Positions 46,081 to 57,654 of a DNA stretch of 64,000 nucleotides are shown piece by piece. How positions within the stretch are numbered: the stretch's first letter is position 1; every line of letters starts with the position of its first letter. The position numbers and the translations under genes are program-made. Origin of the DNA: Dastarcus helophoroides (taxonomy: Eukaryota > Arthropoda > Insecta > Coleoptera > Bothrideridae); the NCBI GenBank assembly GCA_028583605.1, contig CM053335.1, positions 15,994,053 through 16,058,052 on the forward strand. The letters run 5' to 3'. Below the pieces are notes generated by a model. The model searched no databases. It saw only the letters and a program-made list of their open reading frames with translations, and was not told where the DNA came from.

Positions 46081-46720
46081 AATGGGGGAGAACGTCCTAT
46101 CAATGATACTATTTTCCTTCCAAAGTTTTGCGTTATTAAATATGTCCGAGAAATAAAAAAATTGAAATTATTGATGAGAAAAAAGATTTATCTTTCAACT
46201 TGGGTCTTTTGTTAGCTCATTTGCCCAGTCGCAGAGTCAACAATTTGTAGTCGCATTGCATTGTCACGGGTAGGTGTTGTACAAACGGTTTTTAACATTG
46301 CACAAGGCGATTTCCACATCTAATGAATATTTTTGAACAAAAACGTTGTCGAAATTGTTAGTCCTAATCGGCAATTATAAAACGACGCGGTTTTACAACT
46401 CTCTCATTGTAATAAAAGTGCGTTGCCTCGTTGCCTCATCGCTTAAACTAAACACATCGGATCCGAAAATAACACAAACAAACCGACCGCTTTACCAGAA
46501 GATTAACGCAGCTTGGAAAGCTTAAAATTAAGAGAAAAGTCGAAAGTTGAACAGCCACGAACGGAAAAATGTCGAATTCATACAGAACATAAATGTTTTA
46601 ATGATATAGAGACATGTCAGCAATGTAATTAATAACAATAACTGTTCAGTCATTTATGCGGTGCCTGCCAACAGAAAAAAACAAAAATTCCACCTATTTA
46701 CATTTTCTTTATTCCGGTAT
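46081..46720 (+). other. Unique island with a candidate TATA promoter
   Basis: Non-repetitive sequence between satellite blocks. TATAAAA is at 46376-46382, and an initiator-like TCATTG has its A at 46406, exactly 30 bp from the start of the TATA box. No supported open frame follows and no strong donor was found before the repeat resumes. Confidence 0.4.
46376..46410 (+). promoter_or_regulatory. Candidate core promoter: TATAAAA with initiator at +1 = 46406
   Basis: Canonical TATA at -30 to -24 relative to the A of TCATTG, the usual insect geometry. AT-rich surroundings make chance TATA boxes common, so this rests on the spacing alone. Confidence 0.35.
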
Positions 46721-46804
46721 TCCGGAAAGTTTGTTTTTAATTTCGACTTCAAAATTTGGCTTCTTCAAATATTTTGAAAATGTCTAGATTTTTTTAGAAA
46801 TTTC

Positions 46805-49800
46805 TATTAGTAGATATATGCTGGGGATTCTGGATCGGAAGTGACTTTATAGCTTTGGCGACATACCATAAGAAGCTTAAACTCAATTCCGGTCCAGAAT
46901 TCCCCATGATGACTTTTTTTTAAAGAATTCTAATTTTTTTTGAAAATGTTGAGCTTTTTGTCTTGTCGTCTTGAAATATTTTGACATTTCAAAAATTCAA
47001 CTTTTTCAAAATTTCGACTTTTTTCAAAAATTTTCTTTAATTCGGATTTTTTTTTAATTTCGACCTTAAAAAGTGACTTATTTACGATTTCCACTTTTTT
47101 GAAAATTCCTAGTTTTTTTTGGATTTTCGAAGGTGTTTTTTGGAAATTTCTATTAATTGATATATCAGGGGGATTTTGGAGTGGAACTAACTTTATAGAT
47201 TCGCCTACATGCCATAAGAAGCTTAAATTCACTTCCGATCCAGAATCCCCCTGATATAGCTAATTGGAAAATTTTGACTTTTGTCAATTTTGCTGAAAAA
47301 TTCCATTTTTTTGAAGAATTTTAATTATTTTTTGAAAATGTCGAACTTTTTGAAAATGTTGCCTCAAAATATTTTGACATTTCAAAGTTTCAACTTTTTC
47401 AAAATTTCGGCTTTTCAAAATATTCACTTATTTTGAAAATTCATAGTTTTTCTTGAATTTTCAGGTGTTTTTTTTTGAACATTTTTGGTAAATATATCAA
47501 GGAAACTGGACCGGAAGTGAATTTATAGCTTCGCCTACATGCCATAAGAAGCTTAAATTCACTTCCGGTCCAGAATCCCCCGGATATGGCTATTTGGCAA
47601 ATTTCGATTTTCGTGAATTTTGCTGAAAAATTTGATTTTTAATAAGAATTTTAATTATTTTTTGAAAATGTTGCCTTGAGATATTTTGATATTTTAAAAT
47701 CTCAACTTTCAGAATTTCGACTTTTCAAAATATTTACTGATTTTAGAAATGGCCTAGTTTTACTCGTATTTTCAGTTTTTATTTTAAAAATTTATATTAG
47801 TAGATATATCAGGGTAATTCTGGACCGGAACCGACGTTATAGCTTAATTGTCTATTAGCAGATACGTCCAGGGGATTCTGGACCAGAAATGAATTTATAG
47901 CTTCGCCTCCATACCATGAGAAGCTTAAATTCACTTCCGGTCCAGAATCCCCTTGATATATGTAGCTATTTGGAAAATTTCGACTTTCGTGAATTTTGCT
48001 AAAAAATTCGACTTTTTTTTCAAGGATTTTAATTATTTTTTGAAAATGTCGCACTTTTTGCCTTGAAATATTTTGACATTTCAAAATTTCAACTTTTTCA
48101 AAATTTCGAGTTTTCAAAATATTCACTTTTTCGTATTTTCAGGTTTTTTGTTTTGAAAACTTATAATAGTAGATAAATCAGAGGAATTCTGGACCGGAAC
48201 TGACGTTATAGCGTACATTTCTATAAGTAGATACGTCCAGGGGATTCTGGACCGGAAGTGAATGCATAGCTTCTCCTACATGCAATTAGAAGCTTTAATT
48301 CACTTTCGGCCCAGAATCCCCCTGATATATCTATTTGGTAATTTCGACTTTCATGAATTTTGCTGAAAAATTCGACTTTTTTTTAAAGAAGTTAATTTTT
48401 TTTTGAAAATGTCGAACTTTTTGCCTTGAAATATTCTGACATTTTAAAATTTCAACTTTTTTAAAAATTTGTACTTTTCAAAATATTAAATTATTTTGGA
48501 AATGTCTAGTTTGTCTCGTATTTTCAGTTTTTTTTTGGATAATTTATATTAGTAGATATATCAGGGGAATTCTGGACCGGAACTGACGTTATCGGTTAAA
48601 TTTCCATTAGTAGATACGTCCAGGGGATTCTGGACCGGAAGTGAATTTATAGCGTCGCCTACATGCCATAAGAAGGTTAAATTCACTTTCGGTCCAGAAT
48701 CCCCCTGATGTATCTATTTAGTACATTTCGATTTTTTGTGAATTTTGCTGAAAAATTTGATTTTTTTTTTGAAAAATTTTAATTATTTTTTCAAAATGTC
48801 GAACTTTTTGAAAATGTTGCCTTGAAATATTTTGACATTTCAAAATCTCAATTTCCAGAATTTCGACATTTCAAAATATTCACTGATTTTAGAAATGCCT
48901 AGTTTTACTCGTATTTTTAGTTTTTATTTTAAAAATTTATATTAGTAGATATATCAGGGAAATTCTGGACCGGAATTGACGTTATAGCTTAATTTTCTAT
49001 TAGTAGATACGTCTAGGAGATTCTGGACCGGAAATGAATTTATAGTGTCGCCTACATGCCATAAGAAGCTTAAATTCACTTCCGGTCCAGAATCCCCCTG
49101 ATATATCTATTTGGTAAATTTCGACTTTCGTGAATTTTGCTGAAAAATTCGACTTTTTTTGAAGGATTTTAATTATTTTTTGAAAATGTCTAACTTTTTG
49201 AAAATGTTGCCTTGAAATATTTTGACATTTCAAAACCACAACTTTCAAACTTTCGACTTTTCAAAATATTTACTGATTTTAGAAATGCCTAGTTTTACTC
49301 GTATTTTCAGTTTTTATTTGAAAATTTATATTGGTAGATATATCAGGGGAATTCTGGACCGGAACTGACGTTATAGCTTAAATTTCTATTAGTAGATACG
49401 TTCAGGGGATTCTATACCGGATGTGAATTTATGGCTTCGCCTACATGCCGTAACAAGCAAGCTTTAATTCAGTTTTGGTCCAGAATCCCCCTGATATATC
49501 TATTTGGTAAATTTCGACTTTCGTGAATTTCGCCGAAAAATTCGACTTTTTTTTGAAGAAGTTTAATTATTTTTTGAAAATGTAACGTTTTGCCTTGAAA
49601 TATTTTAACATTTCAAAATTTCAACTTTTTCAAAATTTCGACTTTTCAAAATATTCACTTATTTTAAAAATTCCTAATTTTTCTCGTATTATCAGTTTTT
49701 TTGGGAAAACTTATGTTAGTAGATATATCAGGGGAATTCTGGACCGGAACTGACGTTATAGCTCAAATTTCTATTAGTAGATACGTCCACGGGATTCGGG

Positions 49801-50610
49801 ACCGGAAATGAATTTATAGCTTCGCCTACCTGCCACAAGAAGCTTAAATTCACTTCCGGTCCAGAATCCCCCTGATATATCTATTTGGTAAATTTCGACT
49901 TTCGTAAATTTTGCTGAAAAATTCAACTTTTTTTGAAGACTTTTTAATTATTTTTTGAAAATGTCGAATTTTTGCCTTAAAATATTTTGATATTTCAAAA
50001 TTTCAACTTTTTCATATTTTCGACTTTTCAAAATATTCACTTATTTTGAAAATTCCTAGTTTTTCTCGTATTATCAGTTTTTTCAAAATTTATATTAAGT
50101 AGATATATCAGGGAAATTCTGGACCGGAACTGACGTTATCGCTTAAATTTCTATTAGTAGATACGTCCAGGGAATCCTGGACCGGAAGTGAATTTATAGC
50201 TTCGCCTACATGCCATAAGAAGCTTAAATTCATTTTCGGCCCAGAATCCCCCTGATATATCTATTTGGAAAATTTCGACTTTCGTGAATTTTGCTGAAAA
50301 ATTCGACTTTTTTTTGAAGAATTGAAATTATTTTTTGAAAATGTCGAACTTTTTGAAAATGTTGCTTTGAAATATTTTGACATTTCAAAATTTCAACTTT
50401 TTCCTAGTTTTTCTCGTATTTTCAGGTTGTTTTTTTTTTGGAAAATTTTTAGTAGATATATCAGGGGAATTCTGGACCGAAACTGAGGTTATAGCTTACA
50501 TTTCTATTGGTAGATACGCCTACGGGATTCTAGACCGGAAGTGAATTTAAGCTTCTTATTCTATCAGTGAAGCTATAAAGTCACTTCCGATTCAAAATCC
50601 CCCTGACGAG
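46805..50610 (+). repeat. Tandem array of foldback hairpin units (about 375 bp period, about 10 copies)
   Basis: The right-arm signature CCAGAATCCCCCTGATAT recurs near 46903, 47240, 47572, 47942, 48313, 48695, 49087, 49482, 49861 and 50239, with a decayed copy near 50590. Spacing is 332-395 bp after the first. A typical unit has a solitary half site (AGTAGATATATCAGGGGAAT, TCTGGACCGGAACTGACGTT), a full hairpin (TAGATACGTCCAGGGGATTC, TGGACCGGAAGTGAATTTAT; centre CGCCTACATGCCATAAGAAG; CTTAAATTCACTTCCGGTCC, AGAATCCCCCTGATATATCT), then about 230 bp of T-rich satellite. The solitary half site is absent from the first copies. Confidence 0.93.
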
Positions 50611-50950
50611 ATCAAATCTAAATGTTTTTTTTTGTTCTTAATTAAATATTAAAAACAACAAAAACGGGAAACAGTTTTGATTTAGAAAAAAAATGCTTCT
50701 AGTTTATTTGGTGACCGCTTCCCTCTTTTATTAAGAATGACCCTAGAGATCTTAAGAACATCAGACTTGGGACGTTCGACTGAAAATTGTTTTCAGTGTG
50801 ACTATGCTGCATTAGTAATAAGGGTTATCGATCAGTTGAAACTGTGATTATTTGTTGCGTGGATGTTATCGCCGGTTGTCGTCCCGACGTATTCTTATCG
50901 ATTTGTTTTAAGCCGCCACGATAACACAACCTTACATTACGGGCCACCGG

Positions 50951-50972
50951 CGCTCGCTAATTTTAGCGAGCG
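50951..50972. repeat. Perfect 10 bp inverted repeat in a GC-rich patch
   Basis: CGCTCGCTAA-TT-TTAGCGAGCG. It may be a palindromic protein-binding site or chance. Confidence 0.5.
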
Positions 50973-51486
50973 GAATTTCGATCGACTTGCCACGATTTTT
51001 CGATAGGAACGGCTGCTAATGCCAAAGTAGAATTCGGTTTTAAGTTGCACTGTGACACATTTTCCTAACGGATGACTGATTTCATGTAAACGCTGATCAA
51101 ACCACTAATAGATAAGCTAAGCGGATTCTGGTACGGAAGTGATGTCAACAACTTATTAAGTTAGTTAGGTCAATGTGATACGTGTACAATTAGTAACTTA
51201 ATTTTTGGGGTGTAAACTGCTTTAGGCCGCGTTCACACTTCAGTTGGACAATAAATTGTTTGACTCGGAAATAAAATGTCCGTTCGAACAAACATTTACT
51301 TTACGTAGCTTCTGAATAACGTCTTAGCTTTGAACTAGGAAAAGTGAGTTCATCGTCGACTAGTTAACATTTTCTGCTTAGATTGGTACGACTCAACATC
51401 TTAATGACCTTCTGTCAATCTTTCTTTTATCAAAGCATAGATTAATCAATTTCTAAACGTCATAATCACACTTTTTGTACATGCAG

Positions 51487-51678
51487 GCACATACCAATTT
51501 TAGAAATCAGAGAAACGTCATGGAAGTATCCCGATAGCCATGAAACGGTCGTAATCCAACCGAATAACCTCCGCGTCGAAAGCATCATTGAGCAAAATCA
51601 GTTGCCCTTGCTTCTGATTGTTCGTTTTGACCGTTAGAAAGTTAACCGGCCAACGCTGTTCCACTAACGGCGATCTAA
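51487..51678 (+). other. Exon-like segment, strand unresolved
   Basis: On the + strand, TTTTTGTACATGCAG precedes 51487 and GTGAGC follows 51678, good acceptor and donor sites. The frame from 51488 is open for 50 codons (HIPILEIRETSWKYPDSHET and on) to TAG, so with this donor the exon would be non-coding or would hold the end of a protein. On the minus strand, an acceptor-like CTCACTTAG precedes complement(51518-51674), which reads EQRWPVNFLTVKTNNQKQGQ and on for 51 codons to TGA. Both look protein-like because codons are in register on the two strands. I recognise neither peptide. Confidence 0.3.
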
Positions 51679-53460
51679 GTGAGCACGGTTACGAAAACGT
51701 CTAATTACCGAATTCCGATGCTTTCGGCGCTACGCCCCATTTTTCAAACTCGGCGAAAGCGCTTTGTCGGGATTTTGAGCGACGTTGGAAAAAAAAAATT
51801 AAATCGAGTGGCGAAATTAGCGTTGAAAACGGTGTTCAAACGACGGAGGCGGCCGTTTTCTTTTATTGGGAAAGTTTTTTAATTAAGCCATCGGCGCCTC
51901 GATGCATTTTTCATGTCGTCGTTTGTTTGGGCAACTCGATTATCTGCGCTCGGCCACTACCGCACGCCGCCAGTTTACAATCATTCATAAAACCGGTTAA
52001 TTAAACCAGAAACAATGTTGATTGTACGTAGGAGGTTAGGTCAAAATTTCTTTCTTGAAGTTTCACCTCCTTTTAGGTTATCTTCAGATTTCAGTATTTC
52101 AATTTTTTTTATCTTCAGAAGTTTTAGTATAGAAATTAGAATGCTGGTGCAGCATTAGCGATTACTAGTTTTCTATGACTTTCAATGTCCTCTATGTTCG
52201 TTGTATTCTATGTTTTTTAATGTCTTCTGTAACTGACTTTCAGTGTTTATGTTTTTTTGTACCGTCTATGTCTATTGGTGTCTTCTGTGTTTTTACTTGT
52301 GGTCACGAGTTAAAAAACTGGAAGCCAAAGACGAATTACTAAATTTAGAGGTTAGCTCGTTATGTCAAAACTTCGTTTTAAAACAGTATAATTTCGAATT
52401 AAAATTCGAAAAATTCTAAAGATTCTAAAGATGGCGAACTGGTTACTTGAAATTTGGACTTTGACCTCAAAATTTCGACCCTATTCTCGACAATACGACT
52501 TTGGAATGAAAATTTTAAAAAATCAAAAGAAACTTCTAACTCGAAAATTTTAAAAATTTCAACATATCTGAAAAAATCCACCAAATATTTAAAATCTTTC
52601 CCCCAATTTTAAATTTGTATTTTAAGAAGTTAAATTCTCATTTTTTTCTTCTTAGAATTGAAGTTTGACTTGATTTCCAAAAATGTTCAACTTTTCAAAT
52701 AGTAAATGATGTTAATCTATCCGCTGCGAAATAATTTCCAACATCGCTCGTCCGACTATTCCGCGTTTTGCAGCAAATTTAATTGTACGAGCTACCTGCT
52801 CGTGGATAACGTCGGTCAATGGGGGTCAGCTCGGAAAAAAATGCGGCAAACTCGCTGCGCTCCCGCTAGCAGCTTATTATACGATCCTATTATAAGAATG
52901 TAATTTCGGTGGGAATAAACTCTAGATGGCCTGCTCGTAGTCCGACGTATGTGTACGTCGAGATGCGAACGATGGTGCTTTCTTTCTTTCTTTCTGCTTT
53001 GCGCTATTCCGTTCGTTCGCTTGGCCGAGACCCGTACCCGCACGTTAGTTATGTTACCCACGCCGTCCTTTATCGCGACAAAAGACAAATGTAATATGTG
53101 ACCAGGAAGGAGTTTATCTCGCTAAATTCCTAATATGGTGGCCAAGAATAGCCTCCATCCTTCCAATTATGTGCTAAATGTGGAGAATCGTACTTTTCTC
53201 GGTGGCGATTGTATGGCCACGCTAACGACAGATCGTTTTGTCGAGGGTATTGTCACGAAATAAGTAACATATTTTGTGGTTTTGCCAACCTGCCGGATGA
53301 TATTTGTACCCCACACGTTAGGGATTCATTGTCGCGTTTTATAGAGGGGACATTTTTTAGGTGTCGCAATTCAGGCACCTAGATAGACTGCTTGGGCTTT
53401 TTTTTTTTCAAAAGTCATAATATGTTCAATCGCTCTACTGAATTAAACTGAAACATCTAA

Positions 53461-53473
53461 GTGTCTGTCTGTC

Positions 53474-53550
<77 letters not shown>

Positions 53551-53559
53551 GTCTCTGTC

Positions 53560-53601
<42 letters not shown>

Positions 53602-53761
53602 GGTCTGTCTGTGTCTGTCTGTCTGTCTGTGTGTGTCTGTCTGTCTGTCTGTCTGTCGGTCTGTCTGTCTGTCTGTCGGTCTGTCTGTGTCTGTCTGTCT
53701 GTCTGTGTGTGTCTGTCTGTCTGTCTGTGTCTGTCTGTCTGTCCGTCTGTCTGTCTGTCTG

Positions 53762-53821
<60 letters not shown>

Positions 53822-53871
53822 GGTCTGTCTGTGTCTGCCTGTCTGTCTGTCTGTGTGTGTCTGTCTGTCTG

Positions 53872-53918
<47 letters not shown>

Positions 53919-53950
53919 GTCTGTCTGTCTGTCTGTCATTCTGTCTGTGT
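53461..53950 (+). repeat. (TCTG)n microsatellite, about 490 bp
   Basis: Nearly uninterrupted TCTG/TGTC with scattered CGGTC, TGTGTGTC and CTCTGTCTC variants, and internal duplications of a variant pattern (CGGTCTGTCTGTGTCTG at about 53600, 53677 and 53821). All Cys/Leu/Ser/Val and Asp/Arg/Gln/Thr frames are artefacts. Confidence 0.98.
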
Positions 53951-56660
53951 CCACTGATTTTTTGTCGGGGTTAATCTTCGAGTCTACTAAATCGATTTTA
54001 ATGAAACTTTTACTAAAATGCAGAGTATTTTCAGGGGTAACTACCAAAACTGTGCTAACAATTTTTTTGAGGTTATAACAGAGAAGATATAAAAAAGAAA
54101 CCAAACCACCAATATTTGAGTCCCCCCCCCTTTAATCAATATTCATAAAATTGAACTATCGGTCTGTCTGTCGACTGATTTTTTTGTCCGGGCTAATCTC
54201 TAAAACTACTAAAGGATTTTAATCAAGTTTTTACTAAAATGTAGAGTATTTCTAGGGGTACCTTTTAGGCTATTTTTATTTCCGTAAATCCAAACCTTAC
54301 ACTTTCTAAAACTGTGCTAACAATTTTCTTGAGGTTATAACTGACAAGATATAAAAGAGAAACCAATCCACCAATGCTTGAGTCCCCCTTTGATCAATAT
54401 TCATAAAATTGAACTATCGATCTGTCTGTCGACTGATTTTTTGTCCGGACTAATCTCCGAAACTACTAAATACATTTTAATGAAACTTTTACTAAAATGT
54501 AGAGTATTTTTAGGGGTACCTTTTAGGCTATTTTTATTTCCGTAACTTCAAACCTTACACTTCTAAATCTGTACTAACAATTTTTTTGGGGTTATAACAG
54601 AGAAGATATAAAAGAGAAAACAATCGTTCTACTGAATCCATATTAATAAAATGTCTGCCTGTCTGTCGACTGATGTCCGGGCTAATCTCTGAAACTGCTA
54701 AATCGATTTTAATGAAACTTTTACTAAAATGTAGAGTATTTCCAAGGGTACCTTTAGGGCTATTTTTATTTCAGTAAATTTCAGCCTTACACTTCTAAAA
54801 CTGTGCTAACAATTTTTTGAGGTTATAACGGAGAAGATATAAAAGAAAAACCAGTTTACCAATGCTCCAGTCCCTTAGTAAATCAATATTCATAAAATTG
54901 AAGTGTCTGTCTGTCTGTCGACTGATCTTTTGTCCGGGCTAATCTCTAAAGTTACCGAATCGATTTTAATGAAACTTTTACTAAATTGTAGAGTATTTCT
55001 AGGGGTACCTTTTAGGCTATTTTTATTTCCGTAACTCCAAGCCTTACACTTCTAAAATTGTGCTAACAATTTTTTTGTGGTTACAACAGGGAAAATATAA
55101 AAGAGAAACCAATCCAGAAATGCTTGAACCCTGCTATTAATCAATATTCATAAAATTGAAGTGACTGTCTGTCTGTCGACTGATCGTTTGTCCGGGCTAA
55201 TTTCTAAAACTACTGAATCGATTAGAATGAAACTTTTCCCAAAATCTAGGGTATTTATAGGGGTACCTTTTAGGCTATTTTTATTTCCGCAAATCTGAAT
55301 CTTACATTTCTAGAACTGTGCTAACAGTCTTTTTGAGGTTATAACAGAGAAGATATAAAAGAGAAACCAATTCACCAATGCTCGAGTCCCTCACTGAATC
55401 GATATTCATAAAATTGAAGTGCCTGTCTGTCTGTCGACTGATCTTTTGTCCGGGCTAATCTCTGAAACTACTGAATCGATTTTACTGAAACTTTTCCCAA
55501 AATCTAGAGTATATAGAGGGGTACCTTTTAGGCTATTTTTATTTCCGTAAATCTCAACCTTACATTTCTAGAACTGTGTTATTAGTTTTTTTGAGGTTAT
55601 ATCAGAGAAAATACAAAAGAGAAACCAATCCACCAATGCTTGAGTCCTTCACTGAATCAATATTCATAAAATTGAAGTGTCTCTTCGTCTGTCGACTGAT
55701 CTTTGTCCGGGCTAATTTCTAAAACTACTAAATCGATTTTAATGAAACTTTTACTAAAATATAGAGTATTTTTAGGGATAGCTTTTAGGCTATTTTTATT
55801 TTCGTAAATCTCAACCTTACATTTCTAGAACTGCGCTAACAGTTTTTTTGAGGTTATAATAGAGAAGATATAAAAGAGAAACCAATCCACAAATGCTTGA
55901 ATCGCTCTACTGATTCTATATTAATCAAATTAAAGTGTTTGTCTGTCTGTCGTCTGATCTTTTGTCCGGGCTAATCTCCGAATCTACTAAATCGATCTTG
56001 ATGAAATTTTTACTAAAATGTAGAATATTTTTAGGGGTACCTCTTAGGCTATTTTTATTTCCATAAATATCAAACTTATACTTCTAGAACTGTGCTAACT
56101 TTTCGGGGTTATAACAGAGAAGATATAAAAGAGAAACCAATCCACCAATGTTCGAGTCCCTCACTAAATCAATATTAATAAAATTGAAGTGTCTGTCCGT
56201 CTGTCGACCCATCTTTTGTCCGGGCTAATCTCTGAAACTACTAAATCGATTTTAATGAAACTTTCCCTAAATTCTACAGTATTTGTAGGGGTACCTTTTA
56301 GGCTATTTTCATTTCCTTAAATCTCAATCTTACCCTTCTAAAATTGTGCTAACAATTTTTTTGAGGTTGTAACAGAGAAGGTATAAAAGAGAAACCAATT
56401 CACAATTGTTTGAATTCCTCACTGAATCTATATTCATCGAATTAAAGTGTTTGTCTGTCTGTCGACTGATCTTTGTCCGGGCTAATCTCTGAAACTACTA
56501 AATCGATTTTAATGAAACTTCTACTAAAATGTAGAGTCTTTTTAGGGGTACCTTTTAGGCTATTTTTATTTCCGTAAATCTCAACTTTACACTTTCAAAA
56601 CTATGCTAACAACTTTTTGAGGTTATAATAGAAAAGCTATAAAAGAGGAATTAATCCATA
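53951..56660 (-). repeat. 250 bp satellite, diverged half (about 11 units)
   Basis: Each unit begins TGTCTGTCTGTCGACTGAT and continues TTTTTGTCCGGGCTAATCTC, TAAAACTACTAAATCGATTT, TAATGAAACTTTTACTAAAA, TGTAGAGTATTTTTAGGGGT, ACCTTTTAGGCTATTTTTAT, then GTGCTAACAATTTTTTTGAG, GTTATAACAGAGAAGATATA. Unit heads lie near 53948, 54160, 54420, 54655, 54905, 55165, 55425, 55680, 55938, 56190 and 56450. The + strand runs opposite to the retroelement-tail sense: the reverse complement holds TTTCATTAAAATCGATTTAG, TAGTTTCAGAGATTAGCC. Confidence 0.95.
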
Positions 56661-57120
56661 AATGCTTGAATCCCCCCCCCCGCAAAATTTTCGTAATTTT
56701 TTATTCTCGAAATTTCAATTTTCGAAATTTCAATTCTCGAAATTTTAATTCTAAAAATTTCAATTCTGAAAATTTTCGTTCTCAAACTTCCGATTTTTTC
56801 TTAAAATTTCAATTTTCGAAATTTCAATTTTCGAAATTTTAATTCTCGAAAGTTCAATTCTGGAAATTTTCGTTTCAAACTTTCGATTTTTTCTTGAAAT
56901 TTCAATTCTCGAAATTTCAATTTCCGAAATTTCAATTCTCGAAATTTCAATTCTCGAAGTTTCAATTTTGGAAATTTGGAGATTTTTCTGGAAATTTCGA
57001 TCTTTTTCTTGCAATTTCAATTCTCGAAATTTCAGTTCTGGAAATTTTCGTTCTCCAACCTTCGATTTTTTTTTCTCGAAATTCGAATTTTAAAATAAAG
57101 CATATACTTTAACCACATTT
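56661..57120. repeat. 15 bp minisatellite CGAAATTTCAATTCT
   Basis: Runs of TCGAAATTTCAATTC with 15 bp spacing, interrupted by GAAATTTTCGTTCTCAAACT and GATTTTTTCTTGAAA. A larger unit of about 120 bp is visible (copies near 56775, 56865 and 57040). The Glu/Ile/Arg/Ser minus-strand frame is repeat-derived. Confidence 0.9.
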
Positions 57121-57184
57121 CGACAATTTACGTAAACAGATTAATTCGTATGTCTTCAGGAAATTTAGACTTTTGTTAGAATTT

Positions 57185-57590
57185 GTTTTGTTTTAATGTT
57201 TTAATTTGTCTTTAGTTTTAATTAAGAACCACACAGCAGATTACTCTAAAATGGAGATAGGTGGTGCTGCCCATCAAATATACTATCCCCACATAGTTTG
57301 AATAAACGTAACAAAACTAACTTAATCAGTTTACACAATTGCGAAGAGTTGGTGCAGATGACAGAATGATGTTTTGTTCAAAATCGTTCATACGTCCATA
57401 TTACACATTTCGATGCCTCGACAGCTAATATATTTAACTAGCACCATGTCGCGTTAGATGGCGCTGTTGGAGCGTTATATTAATAGAATTCTACTTGCAA
57501 AGTTACAACAAACTCGTGTCCAATTGTTAAATTTCGCTTTTGTCGCTGTCAGGTCAGTTATTTTTAGATAATAAACGAATTTACTCTTTC
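57185..57590 (+). mobile_element. Dispersed element, copy 2 (copy 1 at 35671-36020)
   Basis: Same order of landmarks as copy 1: TTTTAATGTTTTAATTTGTC, TTTTAATTAAGAACCACA, GAGTTGGTGCAGATGACAGA, AGATGGCGCTGTTGGAG, then ATTTACTCTTTCTGAC at the end. It interrupts the 250 bp satellite together with the 15 bp minisatellite. It is about 55 bp longer than copy 1, mainly in the ACAAAACTAACTTAATCAG segment that is also present at 34.0 kb. Confidence 0.6.
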
Positions 57591-57654
57591 TGACAACAAG
57601 AAACAACTAGTGATTGTCAAGGAAACGATTTCATAGAAAATTAAATGGCAATGA

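Larger units (their letters stand above)
50611..53455. other. 2.8 kb of mainly unique DNA
   Basis: Unique sequence with GC-rich patches at about 50880-51010, 51640-51900 and 52780-53060. It holds a hairpin at 50951-50972, the ambiguous exon-like segment at 51487-51678, and a low-complexity CTATGT/TGTCTTCTG stretch at 52165-52300. A decayed hairpin-family fragment (AAGCGGATTCTGGTACGGAAGTG) is near 51120. A 42-codon ATG frame at 53135-53263 has no recognised homology. Confidence 0.45.

Noticed and set aside
24950..50610. CRISPR array, because of regularly spaced repeats
   Set aside because: Intervals are not unique spacers but further repeated sequence, unit sizes are 246-433 bp, and the genome is eukaryotic with no cas genes.
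53457..54104. Cys/Leu/Ser/Val (+) and Asp/Arg/Gln/Thr (-) frames of about 200 codons
   Set aside because: Translations of (TCTG)n. The + frame starts at GTG, not ATG.
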